A DNA stretch of 64,000 nt, taken from positions 1-64,000 of the forward strand of contig JAGBMJ010000011.1 of NCBI GenBank assembly GCA_017634975.1, in the 5' to 3' direction. The DNA is from Lachnospiraceae bacterium. Its GTDB lineage: Bacteria; Bacillota; Clostridia; Lachnospirales; Lachnospiraceae. Position numbers and translations under genes: made by a program. This document shows, piece by piece, positions 5,999 through 13,597 of the stretch (positions within the stretch are counted from its first letter, which is position 1; every line of letters starts with the position of its first letter). The notes below the pieces were generated by a model. That model had not been told where the DNA came from and did no database searches. It worked only from the letters and a program-made list of their open reading frames with translations.

Positions 5999-7879
5999 TC
6001 AGTATCGTTCTTTGGTTCCGAGAGGCTCGTATCCGAGAGACTCCAGAAAGTCATTGCAATCATCGATTGGATGTCCAGAGAGACCGGTAATGCAGAATTT
6101 CAAAGCTCTGTCTTCAGGATTATCCATAAAGGAACGTCCGGCAAGCTTTAACATATTGTCTACAGTATCAATATCGAGATCCAAGCCTACACCGATGGCG
6201 ACAATAGTTCTTACGGTAGGTTTATTGCTCAATCCTTTTTCTGCCTTACGATAGTTTTCTTCACCAAGTCCTGTCAAATCGCAGAAATGCGGCTTACTGG
6301 TACCTTTGATGGTGATGATCTCATAAATATATGTCCAGCAGTTCTTGTCAACCGTAGAGAGCTTATGAATCTTTTCGTTCTGCTCAAAGTGTTTGCGCTT
6401 CTTTTGCAGTTCCTTTGAGAGCTCGACCACAGCGGCATTCTGCTTTGAATCATATTTGGAAACATCCTGCTCGTCGTTGTCGCGGTGAAAGATGATCTGT
6501 GGAAGTACTTCCTTGGCCTTGGAACGACGTATGCGTTGCCAGCTGAAGGATAATGTGCATTCGTCAAGATGATCCCAGGCATATTCTGATAAAGTGGCTT
6601 TCCCTTTATCATCAGTTGTGATGTACGTCTCATCGTTGATGACAACATACCCATCAACATATCTGAACTTTCCTGTATCCAGAAGTTTGCGAAAGTCTTC
6701 ATTGGTGCTGTACTCATAGAAGACATCTTCGCGGCTGACATAGGAATGCCAATCTTTCTCGTTGATGGCTTGCAGAACCGATTTTGCTTCCGGGTATCCG
6801 GTCTCAGTCATACGTATTAGCGCAGACTGCCTGGAAACCCCGTAGAATGATGCAAGCTCATCAGCAATGCAGGTAAGTACGGCAATCTTCAGAGGATTAT
6901 TTTCGTAATCATACTGCTTATAGAGTTCATCTACTTTGATCTTAAAAGTCTGGATAGGCATCAGAATACGCGGAGCCAGATTGTTTGCCTGCCATTCCAT
7001 GCGCTGCTCATCGGTCCATTCCTCTTTTTCATCCGGATAGACCATATCGGCCGGACAGCGGCAAGCAATGAACTTCTCGTTCTTGAGAATATGTTTTATA
7101 GCGGCGTAAAGACGGTGGCGGTGCCAGTGATAGACTTCATGAGCAATCGTGTTATTCACGCATCCGCTATTACGCTGCCAATATGTATAGGCATCTATCA
7201 GGATAGTTCCTCTGGGAACTTCTTCTTCCTTCTCAGAAGTCTTAAAAAGGTCGTAGATCTTGACTTTGCCAGGAGAGAAGCAGATTTGCCCGAAGATGCT
7301 AAAGTCATCGGTGATGCGGTATCCCTGGACGACATTGAGACCGAGCTTGTCTTTTGCTATATCTTCAATAGGAACGCGCATAGGCTCTTCCAGAGCTTCC
7401 GGGTAATATTTCTCCAAGAAGGCGGTTGCTTCCTTATCAAGATCTTTTCGGGAAATGATGGGTACGATGCTCTTGGAGGCGGCGATGCCGGAAGAGGATG
7501 GCTGCGTACCTTTGCTCCATGGCTTGACGGATGAGACCTTTATCGTTTCAAGTTTATCGGTGATGATAGCTTCACAGGACGCAATGAGCCACTGTGATGT
7601 TTCACAGGACATATCACCACGGTATTCATCAAATTGCTGCAGTTCGATAGTACAGCTCATTATGGCATCGAAGAAGAGGGAATCTTCATCAATGCGGATG
7701 TGAGTGGCGTACTCTAAGAGCATATCAAGAAGCATGGCGGTATCCGGATAGTGGATACGGGACATGCTAAGGTTTAAGGCTGTTGGATGTACAGATATAT
7801 ATTCGTTTACTGCTTTCCAGATGGGCTGGTAGCAGATCTTGTATATGAATTCTTCAATATCATTCTGAGCTTTGCCCAT
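5999..7879 (-). CDS. ImmA/IrrE-type metallopeptidase with HTH-like C-terminus
   Basis: A 626-aa cytoplasmic protein. The zinc-protease motif HEVYH sits at about residues 247-251, followed by acidic and hydrophobic segments (EWQANNLAPRILMP) typical of ImmA/IrrE enzymes, which cleave phage or ICE repressors. The last 70 residues resemble a helix-turn-helix (FCDLTGLGEENYRKAEKGLS, then PTVRTIVAIGVGLDLD). A large N-terminal region has no clear match. ATG 7879 is chosen for its AGAGGTG site; a longer start at 7966 lies upstream of the -10 box and would not be on the transcript. It is divergent from the Xre-type regulator at 8107, so it probably controls the lysogeny decision by cleaving a repressor. 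Confidence 0.75.
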   Translation of the reverse strand: MGKAQNDIEEFIYKICYQPIWKAVNEYISVHPTALNLSMSRIHYPDTAMLLDMLLEYATHIRIDEDSLFFDAIMSCTIELQQFDEYRGDMSCETSQWLIASCEAIITDKLETIKVSSVKPWSKGTQPSSSGIAASKSIVPIISRKDLDKEATAFLEKYYPEALEEPMRVPIEDIAKDKLGLNVVQGYRITDDFSIFGQICFSPGKVKIYDLFKTSEKEEEVPRGTILIDAYTYWQRNSGCVNNTIAHEVYHWHRHRLYAAIKHILKNEKFIACRCPADMVYPDEKEEWTDEQRMEWQANNLAPRILMPIQTFKIKVDELYKQYDYENNPLKIAVLTCIADELASFYGVSRQSALIRMTETGYPEAKSVLQAINEKDWHSYVSREDVFYEYSTNEDFRKLLDTGKFRYVDGYVVINDETYITTDDKGKATLSEYAWDHLDECTLSFSWQRIRRSKAKEVLPQIIFHRDNDEQDVSKYDSKQNAAVVELSKELQKKRKHFEQNEKIHKLSTVDKNCWTYIYEIITIKGTSKPHFCDLTGLGEENYRKAEKGLSNKPTVRTIVAIGVGLDLDIDTVDNMLKLAGRSFMDNPEDRALKFCITGLSGHPIDDCNDFLESLGYEPLGTKERY

Positions 7880-7904
7880 GAAAACACCTCTTTTCGTAGA
7901 TATA

Positions 7905-7919
7905 CCCGCGCTTGGCGGG
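7905..7919. promoter_or_regulatory. GC-rich palindrome in the 5' UTR
   Basis: CCCGC (7905-7909) and GCGGG (7915-7919), between the -10 box and the start codon of the metallopeptidase gene. It may be an operator or mRNA hairpin. Confidence 0.4.
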
Positions 7920-7937
7920 CACAAATATCCAAATAAC

Positions 7938-7966
7938 AATATAGCATATTTTCGGAGAGGATTCAA
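7938..7966 (-). promoter_or_regulatory. Leftward promoter for the metallopeptidase gene
   Basis: On the minus strand, TTGAAT (7966-7961), a 17-bp spacer and TATATT (7943-7938), about 59 bases before ATG 7879. Confidence 0.6.
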
Positions 7967-8006
7967 TTAAAATCGGTGCTAATTCGTGCGAAGGTGGAGA
8001 TTTTGC

Positions 8007-8035
8007 TTGTGGTTTCATGGATGGAGTGGTATAAT
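8007..8035 (+). promoter_or_regulatory. Rightward promoter for the Xre regulator and cargo
   Basis: TTGTGG (8007-8012), a 17-bp spacer and TATAAT (8030-8035). It diverges from the leftward promoter and would drive the regulator at 8107 and possibly the cargo operon behind it. Confidence 0.55.
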
Positions 8036-8106
8036 GGACACTGTATTAGTATGCGTTGAGACCTGTTGATATATAGTTCTGAGAAATGAACCGAGAGGAA
8101 CACACT

Positions 8107-8325
8107 ATGGAAGTAAGTTACAAAAAGCTTTGGAAACTGCTCATCGACAAGGATATGAAAAAGAAAGACCTTCAGGCAAAAGCCGGGATCAGCTGGACTT
8201 CGGTTACGAAGCTTTCCAAGGGAGAGAACGTGAGCATGGAAGTCCTGATGAAAGTGTGCAAGGCTCTGGAATGCAATATCGGAGACATTATGGATTTGAT
8301 CCCAGAAGAAAAAGACGAAATGTGA
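8107..8325 (+). CDS. Xre/Cro-type HTH regulator
   Basis: A 72-aa single-domain repressor. KKDLQAKAGISWTSVTKLSKGE is the helix-turn-helix, followed by the usual VLMKVCKALECNIGDIMDLI helix. ATG 8107 has GAGAGGAA upstream; an in-frame ATG at 8086 is less well placed. It faces the ImmA-type gene and lies 12 bases before the first TcmP gene, so it may both control the prophage switch and regulate the island behind it. Confidence 0.85.
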   Translation: MEVSYKKLWKLLIDKDMKKKDLQAKAGISWTSVTKLSKGENVSMEVLMKVCKALECNIGDIMDLIPEEKDEM

Positions 8326-8337
8326 GGTGACGGCGCT

Positions 8338-9462
8338 ATGGCAGGAAAAAGTAAATGCGTTATAGAAAACGCTAGCCCTCATACGATAAAGAAATTTGAA
8401 CTTATTGATGAATATATAAAATCTTGGGCACAGAAGCTGATGCTTAATGATGCCTGCAATAGCTTAATATTTATCGATTGCATGTGTAATAGTGGAGTTT
8501 ACAAAGATAATGGAGGGGTGCTTGTAGAGGGTACTCCGGTACGGGTTTCAAAGACCTTGTTAGACGTTGCGCGCACTTACACGGATAAAATGGTTCACAT
8601 ATATCTGAACGACAAAGAAAAGTCGAAAGTGGATGAACTGAAGAAACATATCCCACAGGATGAACGAAACTTTCATATCGTAACATCTGTCGGAGATGCA
8701 AATGAACTGCTTAAAACAATCGGACCGCAATTATACCAAGCTGGGCATATGCATTATTTTTTACTGTATGATCCCTATGATGCATCAATTGACTGGGAGG
8801 CGCTCCTGCCATTCTTTCGTAACTGGGGTGAAGTCATGATTAACCATATGGTTTCAGATCCGGTAAGGGCAATCACAAGCGCAAAGAAAAAGACAACAAA
8901 GACAAAGTATGAGAATACATACCTGGAAGACTTTGAGAAGTTAGTGCCTTACGGAAGTGACAAGAAGGCCTATGAAGCCAGAGTGGAGGAAATCATAAAT
9001 TCACTAAAGGGAGATCGTAGGTATTATGTATCTGCATTTCCGTTCTATAACACGCAGAACTCGCTCGTCTACAATTTGATTCATTGTACGAGCAACAGAG
9101 AAGGCTTTAAACTCTATAAGAAGAGTGCTTGGAAGGTATTTGGTGCACAATCATCCACTAAGCATTCAGCTGAGAACAGGCAGTTATCGTTTGACTTTAC
9201 CGGCGTTATTACAGAAGTTGAAGATGAAAGCTGTCTGCACGTTATTGATATTGCGAAATATCTGAAACGATGTCTGAAAGACCGCAAGCAGGTGCCACTT
9301 GATGAAATGTGGGAAATACTGGATAACCATCCAATCTTCCCGTCTGAGGGGTTTCGTAATGAGATAAAGGCCGATCTTACCGGTTTCTTTGACGCTAAAA
9401 TCGAGATGATTATGAATTCCGATACAGGAAAGAAAGAAACGGTAATCTCCTTTTCTTCTTGA
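8338..9462 (+). CDS. tcmP: Three-Cys-motif partner protein TcmP (copy 1)
   Basis: A 374-aa protein. The start (SPHTIKKFELIDEYIKSWAQKL) and the following IDCMCNSGVYKDNGG, IYLNDKEKSKVDELKK and LLYDPYDASIDWEAL segments form a Rossmann-like pattern reminiscent of methyltransferases and match what I recall of the TcmP family. TcmP proteins are regularly encoded with a three-Cys protein, as here. Residues about 282-287 (QLSFDF) look like a variant beta-clamp-binding peptide. ATG 8338 follows GAGGTG. It is first in a tight operon that continues to 16960 or beyond. The molecular role of TcmP is, to my knowledge, not established. Confidence 0.75.
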   Translation: MAGKSKCVIENASPHTIKKFELIDEYIKSWAQKLMLNDACNSLIFIDCMCNSGVYKDNGGVLVEGTPVRVSKTLLDVARTYTDKMVHIYLNDKEKSKVDELKKHIPQDERNFHIVTSVGDANELLKTIGPQLYQAGHMHYFLLYDPYDASIDWEALLPFFRNWGEVMINHMVSDPVRAITSAKKKTTKTKYENTYLEDFEKLVPYGSDKKAYEARVEEIINSLKGDRRYYVSAFPFYNTQNSLVYNLIHCTSNREGFKLYKKSAWKVFGAQSSTKHSAENRQLSFDFTGVITEVEDESCLHVIDIAKYLKRCLKDRKQVPLDEMWEILDNHPIFPSEGFRNEIKADLTGFFDAKIEMIMNSDTGKKETVISFSS

Positions 9463-9497
9463 GACAGAATTTGAAATAGATGAGGTGATTGAAATTT

Positions 9498-10358
9498 ATG
9501 GCGACATCGCAGAAATTTGGTGGTAACTGGACGGAGGAGAAACTGAATATTTTTACCAGCTACCTGGACGCATACTTGATTGCACTGCAAAACCAGAAAT
9601 TCAAGAAGATTTATATAGATGCCTTTGCTGGAACCGGTGAGATTGAGACTAGCGATGGAGGGCAATATCTTGTAGGCTCAGCCAAGCGCGCACTGTCCTC
9701 TGAGAAAAAATTCGATCACTATTATTTTATAGAAGCTGATTCTCAGAAGGCAGGAGAACTTCAGAATATGATCAACGATGAGTTCCCGAAGCTGAGGCAA
9801 ATTGTTACGGTGTTTTGTGGAGATGCGAATGATAAACTTGCGGAGATTATTGGTAGTGTTGATTGGAGATTTAACAGAGGGCTTCTTTTTTTAGATCCAT
9901 ACGCTACACAAGTGAATTGGATTACGCTTGAAAATGTAGCACAGACGAAATCGATAGATGTATGGTACTTATTCCCGTTTTCGGCACTTGAAAGGATGCT
10001 GCCGAAAAACGGAAAGTACGATAAATGGGAGGATTGCATAGATCGATTGCTTGGAGATTCCGGATGGCGGGAGGAATTCTATAAGAAAGATCCACAGATG
10101 ACGCTTTTCGATTTGTTTCCAGAGCCCGGACAGAGTGATGGAGAGCGGATGGTAAAGGACGCAAATCCGGAACACATAAAGGATTATATTCTCTCCCGGC
10201 TTGGGACAATCTTTCCATGTGTGTCAAAACATGCACGGATTTTTAGGAACAGCCGGAGGTCGCCGATGTTCCTTTTCTGCTTTGCTATCTCGAACGAAAG
10301 CGAGGCAGCACAAAAACTTGCTCTGCGAATAGCAAACCACATATTAAAGAACAAGTAG
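9498..10358 (+). CDS. tcmP: Three-Cys-motif partner protein TcmP (copy 2)
   Basis: A 286-aa relative of the preceding gene with the same fold pattern in clearer form: TEEKLNIFTSYLDAYL, KKIYIDAFAGTGEI (motif-I-like), then GLLFLDPYATQVNW. It is diverged from copy 1, so this is not a recent duplication. QMTLFDLF (from residue 200) fits the QxxLF beta-clamp-binding consensus. ATG 9498 has GAGGTG 10 bases upstream; an upstream TTG at 9489 is less likely. Two unlike TcmP copies in a row suggest they act as a pair, perhaps a heterodimer, with the three-Cys protein that follows. Confidence 0.8.
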   Translation: MATSQKFGGNWTEEKLNIFTSYLDAYLIALQNQKFKKIYIDAFAGTGEIETSDGGQYLVGSAKRALSSEKKFDHYYFIEADSQKAGELQNMINDEFPKLRQIVTVFCGDANDKLAEIIGSVDWRFNRGLLFLDPYATQVNWITLENVAQTKSIDVWYLFPFSALERMLPKNGKYDKWEDCIDRLLGDSGWREEFYKKDPQMTLFDLFPEPGQSDGERMVKDANPEHIKDYILSRLGTIFPCVSKHARIFRNSRRSPMFLFCFAISNESEAAQKLALRIANHILKNK

Positions 10359-10376
10359 GCGGAGGATGATAGCGAC

Positions 10377-11141
10377 TTGAAGACAATAAAACGAAAATCC
10401 ATGCTTTATCAAACAGGGGTAGAGTATGGTGACTACACAATGAATCACGTGCAGGGCTGCGCACATGGGTGCAAATATCCATGTTACGCATTCCTGATGA
10501 AGAAGCGATTCGGGCAAACTAAGGATTACGAGAGCTGGCTTGAGCCGGTGCTTGTATCAAACACGCTTGAATTGCTGGATAAAGAGATACCGAGGCTTAG
10601 AGATAAGATTCAGTCTGTGCAGCTTTGCTTTACCACAGATCCGTTCATGGAAGGATATCCAGAGGTGTCCCAGATGAGTGTTGCGGCTATCCGAAAGCTG
10701 AATGAGGCTGGTATCAAATGCACTACATTGACGAAGGGAGTGCTTCCTATAGAATTGGCGGAACTTTCTCCAGAAAATGAATATGGGATCACGTTGATTA
10801 CATTAGATGAAGCATACCGAGAACAAATGGAACCGGGAGCTGTTACATGTGCAGAGCGACTGGCTTCGTTGACAGCGCTACACGAGGCTGGATGCAAAAC
10901 ATGGGTGAGCATGGAGCCGTATCCAACACCGAACATGGTTGAGCAGAATCTACACGAACTGCTGGAAGCAGTATCTTTTACAGATCGAATCATTTTCGGA
11001 AGAACGAACTATAGTAAGGCAGCAAATGCTTATGAAGGGCATAAGCACTTTTACAATGAGTGTGCGGCAGAGGTAGTTTCCTTCTGTCAGGAGCACGGCA
11101 TTGATTATCATATTAAGGAAAAAACAATAACAGAAGAATGA
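10377..11141 (+). CDS. Three-Cys-motif (radical-SAM-like, DUF5131-type) protein
   Basis: A 254-aa protein. The cluster CAHGCKYPC (residues about 24-32) has CX3CX3C spacing rather than the CX3CX2C of classical radical SAM enzymes. It is followed by radical-SAM-like barrel segments (QLCFTTDPFMEGYPE, GIKCTTLTKGVLP, TWVSMEPYPTP). It probably binds an iron-sulfur cluster. The start is TTG 10377 behind GGAGG with a somewhat long gap; ATG 10401 is the alternative but would drop conserved residues. The gene lies between TcmP and the methyltransferase, as expected for the TcmP partner. Substrate unknown; nucleic-acid modification is a guess. Confidence 0.75.
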   Translation: MKTIKRKSMLYQTGVEYGDYTMNHVQGCAHGCKYPCYAFLMKKRFGQTKDYESWLEPVLVSNTLELLDKEIPRLRDKIQSVQLCFTTDPFMEGYPEVSQMSVAAIRKLNEAGIKCTTLTKGVLPIELAELSPENEYGITLITLDEAYREQMEPGAVTCAERLASLTALHEAGCKTWVSMEPYPTPNMVEQNLHELLEAVSFTDRIIFGRTNYSKAANAYEGHKHFYNECAAEVVSFCQEHGIDYHIKEKTITEE

Positions 11142-11150
11142 GGTGGCGTT

Positions 11151-13595
11151 ATGGCTTTATTACAAGACCTGATCCAGCAGATTGACGATCCGGCTCTCAA
11201 GGAGAGAATCTTGCAGGAAACAAATAAAATACTGAAGCAGAAGAAGTTCGGATTGGTGTTTGAAGAACATCTGCCGGAATGCACGCCGCTTTATGATGTG
11301 CCGATTCGTGTTGGTTCCAAAGTTGCTCTGAAGACCGGGTATGTCAGCGACATTTATACGGTCATGAATATCGACGGCGATGAGGTTCGGTGTGACCGTA
11401 GGGAAACACATGAGCAGATAACATTCAGGCTGGGTGAGCTGGTGACAGTGGCCGAATTTGGAGAGGCAATTTATCCGACATTAAAGCCGATAGACACTGT
11501 TGAGAATGCTCCGGACAGTGATCTTTGGCATACACTGATTGAGGCGGACAATTACCATGCGCTGCAGCTACTGGAATATCTCTATGCGGAAAAGGTGGAT
11601 TGTATCTATATTGATCCACCCTATAACACCGGTGCAAAAGACTGGAAGTACAACAACGACTACGTGGATAGCTCTGATGCTTATCGGCATAGCAAGTGGC
11701 TCTCCATGATGGAGAAGCGCTTGAAGATCGCAAAGAAGCTCCTTAATCCGAAGGACTCCGTTCTGATCGTAACCATAGATGAAAAAGAATATCTGCATCT
11801 CGGTTGCTTGTTGGAAGAAGTATTTTCTGAAGCAAACATACAGATGGTAAGCAGTGTTATCAATCCTAAAGGCGCTGCAAGGCATCAGCAATTTGGTAGA
11901 ACGGATGAGTATTTGTTTTTTGTTCAATTTGGAGAATCCAGTCCGGAGCCGTTGCCATTATCTAACGAGTGGAAGATATCTGAAGATAAAAGAGCTTCGC
12001 GTTTGAGGTGGAAGGAATTATTGCGTTCGGGTTCACATACAGCAAGAGCGGATAGCCCAAATCAGTTTTATCCTGTTTTTATTTGTAATACAGATGAAGG
12101 GCCGATGTTTCATTCTGTAGGAGAATCGTATTATGGTTCAAATAAGTCAGAAATAATCGCGCCAGAAGGTTGCGTTGCGGTCTGGCCTATACGTGCAGAT
12201 GGCACAGAAGGCAACTGGCAGATAAGCACCGAAAACCTGAGGGCTTCTATAGAGATTGGATATGCAAAATTGGGGAATTGGAGAGGTGAAAATACTGCTA
12301 TCACATACTTGGCAAAAGGAGAAAGAGAAAAAATATCCAAAGGTGCATTTACGATTATAGGTCATAGACATGACGGTTCTATTATTACAGACGATGATGC
12401 CTATATCCCTAAGTTTATACCGGGAACACAATGGCGCATAAAATCACATAATGCTGAGCAAGGTGGAACAAACCTGCTTAAGGAATTCTTCGGCTCAAGC
12501 AGGTTTACTTTCCCGAAATCATTGTATGCTGTTCACGATGCGATTAGATTTTTTGTTGCTAATAAGCCAAATGCGCTTGTTATTGATTTCTTTGCAGGAT
12601 CAGGTACAACGCTTCATGCGATAAATCTTCTTAATGCTGAGGATGGAGGTGATCGCAGATGTATTTGTGTGACGAACAACGAATTGAGGAAAGAGGAAAG
12701 CGACGATCTAACTGAGAAAGGGTTTAAGCCGGGAGAACCAGAATGGGAAAAACTCGGAATAGCAAAATATGTTACATGGCCAAGGATAAAGTGTAGTATC
12801 AAAGGTCAAGATGTTGCCGGAAATCCCTTAGAAGGCGATTACACAACATATAAGACAAGCACAGAAGTAAAAGATAGAAATATTGTTCAGATAGGATTTG
12901 TGAGTGAAATTTCCTCTTTGAAAATAGGCGAAAAGAAAAAACTTGTTTCAGTTTTGTCTAATAAGAAATTACCTCAGACACTCGTGTCTCAAGAGTCGAA
13001 ATACATAGTGTCAGATGAGGCTAAGCATACTGCGTCAATTTTAATAGATGATACAGCCAGTGAGGAATGGTTGGAAGCTTTGGAAGGTATGGATCATATA
13101 ACAGACTTTTATATTGTTACATCCAACAACAAGCTTTTTAAGAGCCTCAAGGATAGCATAAAAGAAATGTTTGAACCGATATCAACGATAGTGCCTGTTG
13201 TTATGCCAATGAAAGACGGCTTCAAGACAAACGCGGCCTTCTTCAAACTAAGCTTCCTCGACAAAACCTCTGTTGCTCTTGGCAGGCAGTTCCGGGAGCT
13301 GCTTCCGGTGCTCTGGATGAAGGGCGGAGCTGTTGGCAAATGTCCGGCTCTTGAAAACGATAATCTTCCGAATATGCTGATTTTGCCGCAGAACAAGATG
13401 GCTGTTTTGATAGATGAAATATATTATTCCGAGTTCGATGCGGAGTTAAATGAGCATCCGGAAATCCAGACAGTTTTCATTGTAACGGATTCGGAGACAG
13501 CATACAGATCGATGATCCGTACTTACGATGGGAAAGACTGCTATCAGCTATACAGAGATTATCTGGATAACTTCAGAATCAACACAGGGAGGTAA
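11151..13595 (+). CDS. Type III-like DNA methyltransferase (Mod)
   Basis: An 814-aa amino-methyltransferase transferring methyl from SAM to adenine or cytosine N in DNA. Motif IV is DPPYNTG (residues about 155-161) and motif I, VIDFFAGSGTT, lies near residue 478, an order typical of the beta class. The long region between them probably recognises the target. It is longer than many Mod proteins (about 650 aa), with a C-terminal extension of about 300 residues containing no motif I recognise. It starts 9 bases after the three-Cys gene and is followed after 2 bases by the helicase gene, so the products are likely one complex. Confidence 0.85.
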   Translation: MALLQDLIQQIDDPALKERILQETNKILKQKKFGLVFEEHLPECTPLYDVPIRVGSKVALKTGYVSDIYTVMNIDGDEVRCDRRETHEQITFRLGELVTVAEFGEAIYPTLKPIDTVENAPDSDLWHTLIEADNYHALQLLEYLYAEKVDCIYIDPPYNTGAKDWKYNNDYVDSSDAYRHSKWLSMMEKRLKIAKKLLNPKDSVLIVTIDEKEYLHLGCLLEEVFSEANIQMVSSVINPKGAARHQQFGRTDEYLFFVQFGESSPEPLPLSNEWKISEDKRASRLRWKELLRSGSHTARADSPNQFYPVFICNTDEGPMFHSVGESYYGSNKSEIIAPEGCVAVWPIRADGTEGNWQISTENLRASIEIGYAKLGNWRGENTAITYLAKGEREKISKGAFTIIGHRHDGSIITDDDAYIPKFIPGTQWRIKSHNAEQGGTNLLKEFFGSSRFTFPKSLYAVHDAIRFFVANKPNALVIDFFAGSGTTLHAINLLNAEDGGDRRCICVTNNELRKEESDDLTEKGFKPGEPEWEKLGIAKYVTWPRIKCSIKGQDVAGNPLEGDYTTYKTSTEVKDRNIVQIGFVSEISSLKIGEKKKLVSVLSNKKLPQTLVSQESKYIVSDEAKHTASILIDDTASEEWLEALEGMDHITDFYIVTSNNKLFKSLKDSIKEMFEPISTIVPVVMPMKDGFKTNAAFFKLSFLDKTSVALGRQFRELLPVLWMKGGAVGKCPALENDNLPNMLILPQNKMAVLIDEIYYSEFDAELNEHPEIQTVFIVTDSETAYRSMIRTYDGKDCYQLYRDYLDNFRINTGR

Positions 13596-13597
13596 CC

